Assembly (NCBI GenBank): GCA_029060215.1
Contig: JAIDUK010000033.1
Coordinates: 28,861-92,860, forward strand
Source: Alistipes sp.
GTDB lineage: Bacteria; Bacteroidota; Bacteroidia; Bacteroidales; Rikenellaceae
Length of the DNA stretch: 64,000 nucleotides
Reading direction: 5' to 3'
Within the stretch, counting starts at the first letter, position 1. Every line of letters starts with the position of its first letter. Below, piece by piece: positions 50,370 to 59,323 of the stretch. A program made the translations under genes and the position numbers. The notes below the pieces were generated by a model. That model worked only from the letters and a program-made list of their open reading frames with translations, was not told where the DNA came from and searched no databases.

Positions 50370-51677
50370 TCACCGTTCCCGTCCCGCTATCCGGTCGTAT
50401 TCCGCTTTGGCCGACAGATAGTCGTATATCGCTTGCGAGTAGTTCAGTTGGGCTTGCGTCTGCGCCAGTTGGGCGCTGTTCAGCTCCAGTATCGTGCCCG
50501 CTCCCGCCCGGTAGCGCGTGTCCGATATCGCGTTGGCCTTGCGGGCTTGCGCTACGGTCTGTTCTTGGGCGAACATCTTTTCGCGGGCCGTCAGCAGGTC
50601 GTTCAGCGCCGATTGCATCTGTACGTTGATCTGGCGTTCGGCATAGTCGCGTTGCAGCGCCAGCTGCTTTATCTGGTTCTTGATTTCGCGCGATTTGTTC
50701 ATCTTCGTCAGTCCCGCAAAGATCGGTACCGACAGTTGTACGCCTACCGTGATGGGGTGGGTCCAGAAGAATTTCGAGCCGTCGGTCGCGCCCATGCCCA
50801 TGAAGGGTTCCATGTCGTTTCCCGTGTAGGTCACCGAGCCGAAGGCTCCCAAGCTCGGCAGGCGGCTCGCATTGGCTACCTTGAGTTGGCGTTCGAGCAG
50901 CCGTTGTTGCAGTTCCAGCGTCCGCAGGTCGGAGTTTTCCGTGATGTCGGCCGTCAGGCCGTCGGTTCCCGCCAGTACTTGGTCGCGCATGGCGTCCAGT
51001 TCGCCTTCCGCTTCGATCTCCACTTCTTCCGGTATCGACAGATACATCTTCAGCAGGCGTTTGGCCAGCCGGATCGAGGTCTCGGTCTGGATGATCGTCG
51101 GTTGCAGATTGCTCAGTTGCACTTGCGCCGTCAGCAGGTCGTATTCCGAGGCCAGCCCGTGGTCGTATTGCAGTTTCGTGTCGTCTACGGTCCGTTGCAC
51201 CGTCGCTTGCGATTCGCGCAGTACTTCCAGCGATTGTTCCGCCAGCAGGATGTTGTAGAAGGCTTTCTTCACTTCGGCCGCCAGCGTGATGCGCGAGTTG
51301 CGGGCCGCTTCCACCGCCGCCGCCATCTGCGTGTCGTTGAGTTTCATCGTCCGGTATATCTGCGGGGCGAAGAGCGGCAGCGTCAGGTCGCCTTGCAGGG
51401 CGAAGGTGTTGTCCGCGCCGAACGAGATTCCGCCTCGCATCTCCGATTTGACGATCGAGCGTTGGTAGCTCCCCGACGCCGAGAGTTGCGGCAGCAGGTT
51501 GCCCCACGACTGGCGTTTCACATAGTCGTAGCGTTCGACTTCCAGTTCGGCCACTTCGATGGTGGGGTTCTCGCTCAGCGCAAGGTCCACCGCTTGGGCG
51601 AGCGTCAGCTTCAGCTGCGCTTCGGCGTTCAGCAGCCCCGTCGCCGCAAGGCTGAGTGTCAGAATCGTTTTTTTCAT
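50370..51677 (-). CDS. TolC-family outer-membrane protein (system 2)
   Basis: A 435-residue TolC-like protein with a cleavable signal peptide (cut near NAEAQ). It opens with LTLAQAVDLALSENPTIEVAELEVERYDY and ends with TILELNSAQLAQTQAQLNYSQAIYDYLSAKAEYDR, both typical OEP patterns. No lipobox, unlike the system 1 partner. It follows the TetR gene by 3 bp. Confidence 0.88.
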   Translation of the reverse strand: MKKTILTLSLAATGLLNAEAQLKLTLAQAVDLALSENPTIEVAELEVERYDYVKRQSWGNLLPQLSASGSYQRSIVKSEMRGGISFGADNTFALQGDLTLPLFAPQIYRTMKLNDTQMAAAVEAARNSRITLAAEVKKAFYNILLAEQSLEVLRESQATVQRTVDDTKLQYDHGLASEYDLLTAQVQLSNLQPTIIQTETSIRLAKRLLKMYLSIPEEVEIEAEGELDAMRDQVLAGTDGLTADITENSDLRTLELQQRLLERQLKVANASRLPSLGAFGSVTYTGNDMEPFMGMGATDGSKFFWTHPITVGVQLSVPIFAGLTKMNKSREIKNQIKQLALQRDYAERQINVQMQSALNDLLTAREKMFAQEQTVAQARKANAISDTRYRAGAGTILELNSAQLAQTQAQLNYSQAIYDYLSAKAEYDRIAGRER

Positions 51678-51680
51678 CTT

Positions 51681-52328
51681 TTATCGCGTCGTTTTTCGTT
51701 GTTTGCGTTGTTCCGGGCAGTGTTTCTTCAGAAAGTCGTCGATGATCTCCAGCCCCTTCGCCGTCGATATTCCGCGGAAGAACGTGCTCACGATCTGCGT
51801 GAAGGCGTGGCGTTCCGTCATCCCTTCCGGCAGAATCATGTCCCGGCGCGTGGTGATCGCCGAGGCTGTGTAGTAGAGTACCGTGATGGCCAGTTCCATG
51901 TCGATATTGTCGATGAACAGGCCTTCGCTTATCCCTTGTTCCAGCATCTCGCGGAATCCCTGCCGGTTCCGGGCCGAGCCTTCGACCATCAGTTTCCGGT
52001 AGATCGCGGGGTAGAATTTTTGCAGGTTTTCCAGCAGGCGGCGCGTCGTCTCCGAGGATTCCATCACGTCGTTCAGCACCAGAAACAGGCGTTCCAGTAC
52101 GTTGGGCGTTTCTTGGCCCAGTTCTTCCCAGCGTTTGCGGTTCCGTTCGAAATAGCGGACCATCGCCCGGTACAGCAGTTCTTCCTTGTCGCCGAACAGT
52201 TCGTACAGCGTGCGTTTCGACATGCTCAGTTGTTGGGCGATGTCGTCCATGCGGACTGCTTTGATGCCTTGGGTCACAAACATCCGCATCGATTGTTCTT
52301 CGATCCGTTCTTTTTCTTCTTGCGTCAT
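51681..52328 (-). CDS. TetR-family regulator of RND operon 2
   Basis: A 215-residue regulator. The TetR helix-turn-helix covers about residues 6-50 (FVTQGIKAVRMDDIAQQLSMSKRTLYELFGDKEELL), followed by a helical ligand domain. It is the first gene of the tetR-tolC-adaptor-pump-PG0541 operon, so it probably represses its own transcription and responds to a pump substrate. An 8-bp inverted repeat CCGAAAAC (52471-52478) / GTTTTCGG near the promoter could be its operator. Confidence 0.87.
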   Translation of the reverse strand: MTQEEKERIEEQSMRMFVTQGIKAVRMDDIAQQLSMSKRTLYELFGDKEELLYRAMVRYFERNRKRWEELGQETPNVLERLFLVLNDVMESSETTRRLLENLQKFYPAIYRKLMVEGSARNRQGFREMLEQGISEGLFIDNIDMELAITVLYYTASAITTRRDMILPEGMTERHAFTQIVSTFFRGISTAKGLEIIDDFLKKHCPEQRKQRKTTR

Positions 52329-52459
52329 TTCGTCTTCGGTAGATCTTGGTTGCGAGCCGTTCGTTTTCCGGGATTTTCCCCGTTTTCTCGGTTCCGTTTC
52401 GGTTCCCGTTCACCCGCCGCGGCCGGTCGTTTGTGGTCGCACTCCGATCTTTCCGGCTG

Positions 52460-52490
52460 CAAATATAAACCCGAAAACTCGCAAAACAAA
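52460..52490 (-). promoter_or_regulatory. Promoter of RND operon 2
   Basis: Minus-strand TATATTTG (52460-52467) with TTTG (52487-52490) 19 bp upstream, a full Bacteroidota promoter. The predicted start is about 125 nt before the tetR ATG. Confidence 0.65.
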
Positions 52491-52570
52491 AAAAGTTTTC
52501 TGTTTTTGCCGGTTTTCGGTCTTTTCATACATTTCCACCGAAATATCCAACAATCGGACAATACCGTCGC

Positions 52571-52643
52571 ATTCTTGCCGCCTGTTGTTCTTTAAAACGA
52601 TTTAACAAAGCAGCTAAATCGTTTTAGCCTGTTTCCCCTTTCG
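52571..52643. repeat. Palindromic intergenic element, copy 1
   Basis: TAAAACGATTTA (52593-52604) and TAAATCGTTTTA (52615-52626) are perfect 12-bp arms around a 10-nt spacer. With its flanks, the element matches 59250-59323 in the opposite orientation. It is over 100 bp upstream of the RND promoter, so it is unlikely to be the TetR operator. Confidence 0.7.
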
Positions 52644-52789
52644 TTTTTTTCTGGATTTTCCCTGTTCGGGGTTTCTGCCTGTGTTTTTCAGTTCGTTCGC
52701 TTGTTGTTTATTTGGTCGTTGTTTGTTTATTTGTTCGTTCGGGGCTGTCTCCCGGTTTTTTGTTTCGTCGTTCCGCGGGTCCCGGCCCC

Positions 52790-52995
52790 TCCGTCGTCCT
52801 TGCAAGGCGCCCAGCATCTCTCCCGTCATTGCGAGCGCTGTAGTGTCGAAGCCCCCCCCTTGTCATTGCGAGGGCCGGCAGGCCCGTGGCAATCTGAATA
52901 AGCGTTGTTGCTTTCCGAAGAGTCTCTCGTCTTTATATTCCCGTCATTGCGAACGAAAAATTCTCCCCGCGCGAGCCGGGCGGAGCGACGAAACA
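52790..52995. repeat. Dispersed GTCATTGCGAG repeat, copy A
   Basis: The core 52861-52901 has GTCATTGCGAGGGCC, a 4-bp loop GGCA, GGCCCGTGGCAATCTG and AATAA. Further GTCATTGCGA units lie at 52825 and 52943. The region matches copies at 59501 and 63895 in the other orientation. No gene is seen between 52627 and 53030. Confidence 0.7.
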
Positions 52996-53030
52996 ATGAA
53001 TATCGGCTCCGACAAAACAACAACAAACAA

Positions 53031-53056
53031 AAAGCCGTGGCGGAAACCACGGCTTT
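53031..53056 (-). terminator. Terminator of the secG operon
   Basis: AAAGCCGTGG (53031-53040) pairs with CCACGGCTTT (53047-53056). On the minus strand the T-rich run TTTTTGTTTG follows. It lies 25 bp after the secG stop. Confidence 0.85.
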
Positions 53057-53080
53057 GTTTATTTGCAGAAGATGATTATG

Positions 53081-53437
53081 CTACTCAGCGTCGGCGGGAA
53101 CTTCCTCGGCGGGAATCTCGGCCTGCGGCATGGCGGGCAGCTGGCCCTCGAAAACCTGCTCCTGCAACGCCTTGGCATCCTCCGAAATCTCGGTGCTGCC
53201 CTCGTACACGGCACCGCCGCCCATGGCGACCGTAGCCACAAGGCTCAGCACCGCAATGGCGGCAGCCATCGTCCACGTGAATTTCTCCAGAAAGTTGGTC
53301 GTCTCGCGCACGCCCATCACTTGGTTCGAGGCACCGAAATTGGCGGCCATGCCGCTCTTGGGATTCTGAACCAGCACGGCGAGAATGACAAGGATGCTTG
53401 CCAGCAGGGTCAGAACGATGCAAATCATAGATAACAT
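53081..53437 (-). CDS. secG: Preprotein translocase subunit SecG
   Basis: A 118-residue protein with two membrane helices (about 4-22 and 58-74) and between them the family phrase VLVQNPKSGMAANFGASNQVMG. The C-terminal tail is acidic and Pro/Ala-rich. It supports SecYE in protein export. It starts 12 bp after the TPR-like gene and is last in the operon. Confidence 0.93.
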   Translation of the reverse strand: MLSMICIVLTLLASILVILAVLVQNPKSGMAANFGASNQVMGVRETTNFLEKFTWTMAAAIAVLSLVATVAMGGGAVYEGSTEISEDAKALQEQVFEGQLPAMPQAEIPAEEVPADAE

Positions 53438-53449
53438 ATCCGTAGAATT

Positions 53450-53935
53450 TTAATTATTGTTTTCCGCTTGAGCGATAAGTTCGGCAAAGTAAACACTTTT
53501 TTCGGGATTTAGCAAACTTAATTTGCGATAAATCGCCGCAGCCCGATCCGTCAGACCCTGTGCGAGATAAATCTGCGCCAGTTCTTCCGAGACCACCTCC
53601 TCGGCATCGCTCAGGCAGGGGGCCGTGCGCACTTCGGTCTCGGGTTCGCCCTCCTCGGCCACAATGCGCAGGTCGGTTTCCTGCAAGAAACGGTCGATCG
53701 GGTCCGATGCGGGCTCCGCCGCGAAAGCGCCGGCGTCCACCGGCTGTTGGCGCAGCGAACTCTGGGCCCGCCACGGGGCCACGATGCTCAACATCGGATC
53801 GGGTGTGCCGGTGTGCAGTTCGCGCAGGATCCGCACCGGCGAGCACCAGCCGTATTCGGCGACCAGCGCGTCGAGCTCCTCGGGCGAATGGGTGTGGCCG
53901 GCTCCTGCGGCCAAACAAGATCTCAGTAGGTCCAT
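53450..53935 (-). CDS. TPR-like protein between lptE and secG
   Basis: A 161-residue cytoplasmic protein starting MDLLRSCLAAGAGHTHSPEELD. The middle is polar and probably disordered. The end (LAQIYLAQGLTDRAAAIYRKLSLLNPEKSVYFAELI) matches one tetratricopeptide repeat. The longer frame upstream overlaps lptE and is a shadow. Its partners and function are unknown, but the position next to lptE and secG recurs in Bacteroidales as far as I recall. Confidence 0.72.
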   Translation of the reverse strand: MDLLRSCLAAGAGHTHSPEELDALVAEYGWCSPVRILRELHTGTPDPMLSIVAPWRAQSSLRQQPVDAGAFAAEPASDPIDRFLQETDLRIVAEEGEPETEVRTAPCLSDAEEVVSEELAQIYLAQGLTDRAAAIYRKLSLLNPEKSVYFAELIAQAENNN

Positions 53936-53955
53936 CGTGTCGATTTTCGGGGTGT

Positions 53956-54465
53956 TTACCAGTTGGAGGCCGAAGCCATGAAGATGTCGGTCACCAGTTT
54001 GTCGACGATCTGCGGGATGAGGTTGCTCTCGACTTCGGTCAGCAGCAGCGTCGAATCGTAGTCTTCGTAGGCCGTGAAGGTCTTGTTCCACGACGCCGAC
54101 TCGTCGAGCACGTTGGTGAAACGCACTTTCACGGTGATAGTCAGGCGGTTGAGCAGGGCATAGTCGTCGCTCGACACCGAAGCCGTCGTCGAAGTGTAGT
54201 TGACGATCTCGCCCTCGAAGGCGAAGTCGCCCCCTTCGTCGACCTGCACGAGCCGCGTGCGGCGTGTGAAGATGTCGACCAGCGCGTCGGTCATCGTCGA
54301 GCTGAGGATCGGCGAGACCATCGTGGCGTTGTTGGGGAAGTAGGCCACCGAAAAGGTCTTGGCATCGGCCGGAATCGAGGCTCCCGACAACGAATATTTG
54401 ATCGATACGCCGCACGCCGAAAGCAGCAGCAGTCCGAGCGGAATGAGGATTCTAAGTCGTTTCAA
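53956..54465 (-). CDS. lptE: LPS-assembly lipoprotein LptE
   Basis: A 169-residue lipoprotein with a lipobox LLSAC at about residues 14-18. The mature part, GVSIKYSLSGASIPADAKTF, VAYFPNNATMVSPIL and the end helix QIVDKLVTDIFMASASNW, matches the Bacteroidota LptE family. LptE plugs LptD in the outer membrane for lipopolysaccharide insertion. It starts 27 bp after the sigma-54 activator gene. Confidence 0.87.
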   Translation of the reverse strand: MKRLRILIPLGLLLLSACGVSIKYSLSGASIPADAKTFSVAYFPNNATMVSPILSSTMTDALVDIFTRRTRLVQVDEGGDFAFEGEIVNYTSTTASVSSDDYALLNRLTITVKVRFTNVLDESASWNKTFTAYEDYDSTLLLTEVESNLIPQIVDKLVTDIFMASASNW

Positions 54466-54492
54466 AGCTAAATTGCAAAAAGGGTGGATTGG

Positions 54493-55722
54493 CTAATTTT
54501 CTTCGATTCCCAGCTCCTTGATCTTGCGGTAGAGGGTCCGCTCCGACATGAAGAGCTCGCGGGCGGCGTCGCGGCGGCGTCCGTTGTTGCGGCGCAGTGC
54601 CCGGACGATCTGTTCGCGCTGCATGTCGGCCTTGGTCATCTCGTGCGGCGGCAGGTCCGTCACATCTTCGCTTTCGGCGTAAACCGGAGCCGGGGCGTAG
54701 GGTTCGCCGGGCGCCGCATCGTACGAAGCGCTCCGAGCCACCGACGGCAGGAGCGCCTTGATGTCGGGGGCCGGGTCGGTGCGGTGCAGCCCGGGGCCCT
54801 GCATCAGTTCGCCGACCATGCGTTTGAGGTCGTTGATGTCGGCCCGCATGTCGAAAAGCACTTTGTAGAGCAACTCGCGCTCGGCGAACACCGAATCGTC
54901 GGCCCGCATGCCTCCGGCCGCCACGGGGGCTCCGGCCGGTTGTTCGGGCAGATAGCGGCTCAGCATCGCGGCCGAGACCACGCGGGTCTGCTCGATGGCC
55001 GAAATCTGCTCGGCCACATTCTTGAGCTGGCGGATGTTGCCCCGCCAATAGTAGTTCATCAGCAGCTGCCGGGCTCCGTCGTCGAGCGTGACGGCGGGCA
55101 TCCGGTATTGCACGGCTACGTCCGACGCGAACTTGCGGAACAGCAGCGGGATGTCCTCGGGCCGTTCGCGCAGGGCCGGAACCGCAATGGGCACCGTGCC
55201 GAGCCGATAATAGAGGTCTTCGCGGAAACGCCCCGAGATGATCGCCTGCTGGAGATCGACGTTGGTAGCGGCGACCACGCGCACGTTGGTCTTCTGCACC
55301 TTGGACGAACCCACACGCAGGTATTCGCCCGTCTGCAAGACGCGCAGCAGGCGTGCCTGCGTGGAATGGGGCAGCTCGGCCACCTCGTCGAGAAAGATCG
55401 TACCGCCGTCGGCCTCCTCGAAATAGCCCTTGCGGGCCTCGAAAGCCCCGGTGAAGGCTCCTTTCTCGTGGCCGAACAACTCCGAATCGATGGTCCCCTC
55501 GGGAATGGCGGCGCAATTGACGGCGATATACTTGCTGTGCTTGCGGGCCGAAAAGGCGTGGATGATCTGCGGGAAAAACTCCTTGCCCACGCCGCTCTCA
55601 CCGGTGACCAGCACCGTGAGGTCGGTGGGCGCCACGCGTATGGCGACATCGAGCGCCCGGTCCAGAAGCGGAGAGGTGCCGATGATGCCGAAACGTTGCT
55701 TGACTGACGAGATTTCTGTCAT
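54493..55722 (-). CDS. Sigma-54-dependent transcriptional activator
   Basis: A 409-residue AAA+ activator. Walker A GESGVGKE at 41-48, the sigma-54 contact loop GAFTGA at 88-93, Walker B GGTIFLDE at 106-113, an arginine-finger region, and a C-terminal Fis-like helix-turn-helix (NNGRRRDAARELFMSERTLYRKI). It has no receiver or sensing domain in front, only about 15 residues, so it is controlled by level or by a partner. It precedes lptE, suggesting envelope or LPS regulation. Confidence 0.9.
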   Translation of the reverse strand: MTEISSVKQRFGIIGTSPLLDRALDVAIRVAPTDLTVLVTGESGVGKEFFPQIIHAFSARKHSKYIAVNCAAIPEGTIDSELFGHEKGAFTGAFEARKGYFEEADGGTIFLDEVAELPHSTQARLLRVLQTGEYLRVGSSKVQKTNVRVVAATNVDLQQAIISGRFREDLYYRLGTVPIAVPALRERPEDIPLLFRKFASDVAVQYRMPAVTLDDGARQLLMNYYWRGNIRQLKNVAEQISAIEQTRVVSAAMLSRYLPEQPAGAPVAAGGMRADDSVFAERELLYKVLFDMRADINDLKRMVGELMQGPGLHRTDPAPDIKALLPSVARSASYDAAPGEPYAPAPVYAESEDVTDLPPHEMTKADMQREQIVRALRRNNGRRRDAARELFMSERTLYRKIKELGIEEN

Positions 55723-55735
55723 GGGCGGTAAGGGG

Positions 55736-56929
55736 TTAGAACGAGGGCGGCAAGTAAGCTCCCTCCGCGGCGTCGATATGCTCCAGAATCACTTCGTCGC
55801 CCTCGCGGCCGAACTTGTCGCACCACTGGCCGAAAGCAATGGCGCCCAAGGCGATCAATGCGGCGATCAGCGCGATCCAGATGAAATGGTCGGAACGCTT
55901 CTTCACCCGCACGGTCTGCTCGATGGCCGGACGCCGGGGCAGCCGCCCGTAGTAGGAATCGGAGAGCGAATCGTCGCGCTTCGACCGCCGGGGGCGCGGC
56001 AGCGAAAACTGCGGCCGGGCGGGCTGCTCGGCGAAGAGCGAACCGAAATCCTTTTTTTCGGAACCGCCCTTGCCGGAGTTCTGCCGGGCGGTGCGTGCCG
56101 AAGCAGCGGCCGGGCGGGCTGCGTCGGTCTCGCGGGCTGCCGCATGGGCGGAATTGCCATAGAGATTGCCTACGGATGCCGAGAACTTCCGGGCCGGAGA
56201 AGGATCCGCAGCGGCACGGCTTTCGGATGGGGCCGAACCTGCCGGATCGGCAGACGCCGCAGTTCGGTCGGCGGGAAGCGGCGTGGATGCGGTCCGCTCG
56301 GTTGCGGCTGATGCGCCTGTGGGCTGTTCGGCGGCGGTCAGGTCGATGACGGTCTGCTCGGCTGCGGTCCACTCGGTTGCGGTCGGTCGCATTGCCGGTT
56401 CGGCGGGATTTGCCGGAGCCGCAAATGTTGCAGATGTCGCAGGGACAGCCGAAGCCGCAGGAGTTGCCGGGGCTTGCGAGGTTGCCGAATCGGTCGAACC
56501 GATGGCACTTGCCGGAGCGCTCGGACCATTCGGATTGGACGGGTCGGCATGGCCTGCGGAGCCGGCAGCATGGGCTGCGGCCGGCATGGCCTGCGCTTCG
56601 ACCGCCGGGCCGGCCGTCTGCGGCGCATAAGCGAAAGCGATGGTCTCGTTGGGCCCGGGCTTCAACACGCCCAGCCCGGCGAGCGGGAACTCGCGCCCCT
56701 GCTGGACGGCGAGACGCACCTCGAAGACGAAACGGTCGATCTCGCCCCCGGCCTCGAGCTCGCTGACGCCCCCGGCGACGAGCAACGACCGCAGCACGCC
56801 GTCGTCGCGCTTGAGCAACTCCGAAAAGAGGACGCTGCGGCCCGGCTCCTTGACGATGAAAGCCCCCATCTGAGGGATGATGAGCCGCCGGTGCGACCTG
56901 AGATATTGTGCGATGACTGGAATCAACAT
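55736..56929 (-). CDS. HU-like domain membrane protein with low-complexity linker
   Basis: A 397-residue protein. The first ~95 residues resemble the CCDC81-like HU domain of Bacteroidota (IAQYLRSHRRLIIPQMGAFIV, then FPLAGLGVLKPGPNETIAF). About residues 105-290 are a low-complexity stretch rich in Ala, Pro, Ser, Thr and Glu, with repeated TAAEQ/ATERTA-like units. A membrane helix lies near 350-370 (HFIWIALIAALIALGAIAFG), then a short tail. It leads the operon by 13 bp before the activator gene. A link between DNA and the membrane or cell division is a guess. Other members carry a SPOR domain, which is missing here. Confidence 0.68.
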   Translation of the reverse strand: MLIPVIAQYLRSHRRLIIPQMGAFIVKEPGRSVLFSELLKRDDGVLRSLLVAGGVSELEAGGEIDRFVFEVRLAVQQGREFPLAGLGVLKPGPNETIAFAYAPQTAGPAVEAQAMPAAAHAAGSAGHADPSNPNGPSAPASAIGSTDSATSQAPATPAASAVPATSATFAAPANPAEPAMRPTATEWTAAEQTVIDLTAAEQPTGASAATERTASTPLPADRTAASADPAGSAPSESRAAADPSPARKFSASVGNLYGNSAHAAARETDAARPAAASARTARQNSGKGGSEKKDFGSLFAEQPARPQFSLPRPRRSKRDDSLSDSYYGRLPRRPAIEQTVRVKKRSDHFIWIALIAALIALGAIAFGQWCDKFGREGDEVILEHIDAAEGAYLPPSF

Positions 56930-56949
56930 TTGTCGATGGTTTCAGGCTT

Positions 56950-56981
56950 CAAAAATACCGTTTTTCGCAGAAAAAAACAAA
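56950..56981 (-). promoter_or_regulatory. Promoter of the HU/sigma-54/lptE/secG operon
   Basis: Minus-strand TATTTTTG (56950-56957) with TTTG (56978-56981) 20 bp upstream. The predicted start is about 14 nt before the ATG at 56929. Confidence 0.6.
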
Positions 56982-57141
56982 ATCCGCGGCGCTTTTTCAA
57001 AATAACGCCCCGTTTCGTTGGCGGAACGAAAAATAATCGCCTACTTTGCATCCCGAAAACCGGAAGAATCCGATCGAGCTACTTTGTCCCGAAATTTGCA
57101 ATGTAGCGAAGCCGGATCGAAGCACCGGCCGCCGACCGACC

Positions 57142-58536
57142 ATGAAAGACAAGTACATCGATCTGATCGAACAATCGTTCGACTTCCCGCAAGACGAGTT
57201 CTCCGTCGAAGACAACGAACTCAATTTCCATGACATTCCGCTCATGGAACTGATCAAACAATACGGCACGCCGCTCAAGATCACCTACCTGCCGAAGATC
57301 TCCCAGCAGATCAACCGGGCCAAGCGCATGTTCAACGTAGCGATGGCCAAGGTCGACTACAAAGGCTCCTACAACTACTGCTACTGCACCAAATCGAGCC
57401 ACTTCTCGTTCGTGCTGGAAGAAGCCATGAAGAACGACATCCATCTGGAGACGTCGTCGGCCTACGACATCCACATCATCAACGCGCTCTACGACAGCGG
57501 CATCCTCGACAAGGACCGCTATATCGTATGCAACGGCTTCAAACGCCCGCAATATGTGGAGAACATCGCCCAACTGGTCAACGACGGCTTCGAAAACACG
57601 ATTCCGGTGATCGACAACAAAGAAGAGATCGACCTGTTCGAAGATGCCTTTACGAAGAAATGCAAGGTGGGCATCCGTATCGCCTGCGAGGAAGAACCCA
57701 AGTTCGACTTCTACACCTCGCGGCTGGGCATCCGCTACAACGACATCGTGGACTTCTACAAAGCCAAGATCAAGAACAGCAAGAAGTTCCAACTCAAGAT
57801 GCTGCACTTCTTCATCAACACGGGCATCAAGGACACGGCCTACTACTGGAACGAGCTGTCGAAGTGCATGAACGTCTACTGCGAACTGAAGGCCATCTGC
57901 CCCGAACTGGACAGCCTGAACATCGGCGGCGGATTCCCGGTCAAGAACTCGCTCGACTTCACCTACGACTACGAATACCTGACCGAAGAAATCATAGCCC
58001 AGATCAAGAGCATCTGCCAGCGCAGCGGAGTGGAAGAACCCAACATATTCACGGAATTCGGCTCGTTCACGGTGGGCGAAAGCGGCGCGGCGCTCTACTC
58101 GATCGTCAACCAGAAACAACAGAACGACCGCGAAAACTGGTACATGATCGACTCTTCGTTCATGACCACATTGCCCGACACGTGGGGCATCAACCAACGC
58201 TACATCATGCTGGCGGTGAACAACTGGGACAAGGAATACCAGCGCGTATTCCTCGGAGGACTGACCTGCGACAGCGAAGACTTCTACAACTCGGAGTGCC
58301 ACACCAACGCCATCTTCCTGCCCAAACTCGAGAAAGGCAACACGCAGTATATCGGATTTTTCCACACGGGGGCCTATCAGGAATCGCTCGGCGGCTTCGG
58401 CGGCATCCAACACTGCCTGATCCCGGCGCCCAAACATGTCATCATCGACCGCGACAAATCCGACAACGAATACTACACGCGCCTCTTCGCCAAAGAACAA
58501 TCCTACCGCTCCATGCTTCGGATATTGGGGTACTGA
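57142..58536 (+). CDS. PLP-dependent decarboxylase (arginine decarboxylase-like, fold III)
   Basis: A 464-residue alanine-racemase-fold decarboxylase. The PLP lysine is likely in YCYCTKSSHFSF near residue 81. Further family features are FDFYTSRLGIRY, LNIGGGFPVKNSL and the end region GAYQESLGGFGGIQH. It matches the short (about 465 residue) arginine decarboxylase of Bacteroidota, distinct from the 630-residue SpeA, so agmatine for polyamine synthesis is the likely product. Carboxynorspermidine decarboxylase is less likely by length. The ATG at 57142 (MKDKYID) is the family start. It is preceded by two TACTTTG boxes and followed by a terminator. Confidence 0.78.
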   Translation: MKDKYIDLIEQSFDFPQDEFSVEDNELNFHDIPLMELIKQYGTPLKITYLPKISQQINRAKRMFNVAMAKVDYKGSYNYCYCTKSSHFSFVLEEAMKNDIHLETSSAYDIHIINALYDSGILDKDRYIVCNGFKRPQYVENIAQLVNDGFENTIPVIDNKEEIDLFEDAFTKKCKVGIRIACEEEPKFDFYTSRLGIRYNDIVDFYKAKIKNSKKFQLKMLHFFINTGIKDTAYYWNELSKCMNVYCELKAICPELDSLNIGGGFPVKNSLDFTYDYEYLTEEIIAQIKSICQRSGVEEPNIFTEFGSFTVGESGAALYSIVNQKQQNDRENWYMIDSSFMTTLPDTWGINQRYIMLAVNNWDKEYQRVFLGGLTCDSEDFYNSECHTNAIFLPKLEKGNTQYIGFFHTGAYQESLGGFGGIQHCLIPAPKHVIIDRDKSDNEYYTRLFAKEQSYRSMLRILGY

Positions 58537-58556
58537 CGCGAACTACGCATGTACGG

Positions 58557-58589
58557 AAAATCCGGGACCTGTCGGTTCCGGATTTTTTT
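58557..58589 (+). terminator. Terminator of the decarboxylase gene
   Basis: AAAATCCGG (58557-58565) pairs with CCGGATTTT (58578-58586) and ends in a T-run. Confidence 0.85.
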
Positions 58590-59249
58590 GTCGGCGGCAT
58601 GAGCGCTTCGGGCGGTCCGAATGTTTCGGCGGGAGCTCGGGGAAGGAGTTTCGCGGTGTGTGGGTCGGTCGGGAGCGTCGGGCACGAACACGAGAAGTCC
58701 CCCGGAAAACCCATGACGGGCTCCGGGAGACCTCGAACGAAAAAACTCCTCGCTGCCGAACGAAATCCCTACATCCGACTGCTGCATGGCAACAGCTCCG
58801 AGGCCGCGGGAATCGCCTCATAAGACCCGCAGTTGAATGTCCGTCGAACCATATATCCATAACGCAACCCGAAGAGGCGGAAACGTCGGAAAATGGAACA
58901 CGCGACCGGAAGATGAGGAACCGAAAAACACCGAAGCTGCGACGAAACGCACGACAACCCCAGCACTTGCAAAACAACGAAGAGACCTTCGACTGACGTC
59001 AGCAAAAGAGAGGAAAAGAGAAGAAACGAAGAAAATCCGACCCGACCTGAAATCACGCTGCTGTGCACCGCTGTCGTCGCATCCGATTCGGAAAAAAGCG
59101 CGCAAAACGACGACACGCGAAAACAGGCTGAAACCGAAGACGAAACAAAGATACGATGCCGAAACGCGCTTGTCAAGAACGAAGTGTAAAAAACGACAGA
59201 AAAAAGACAAAAAATGACGGCGCGAAAGAAGAAAAACAAAAGGAGAACA

Positions 59250-59323
59250 CGAAAGGGGGAAACGGGCTAAAACGATTTAATAAAGCTGCTAAAACGTTTT
59301 AAGGAACAACAGACGGCAAGAAT
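59250..59323. repeat. Palindromic intergenic element, copy 2
   Basis: TAAAACGATTTA (59268-59279) and TAAAACGTTTTA (59290-59301) are arms around a 10-nt spacer. Flanks match copy 1 at 52571-52643 in reverse complement, from CGAAAGGGG to GGCAAGAAT. Confidence 0.7.

Noticed and set aside
52593..52626. 12-bp palindrome as the TetR operator
   Set aside because: It lies over 100 bp upstream of the -33 box and has a near copy at 59268 with no efflux gene.
58837..59217. Lys/Arg-rich 126-codon frame
   Set aside because: Composition follows the purine-rich DNA. There is no promoter, no family likeness and several overlapping frames look alike.
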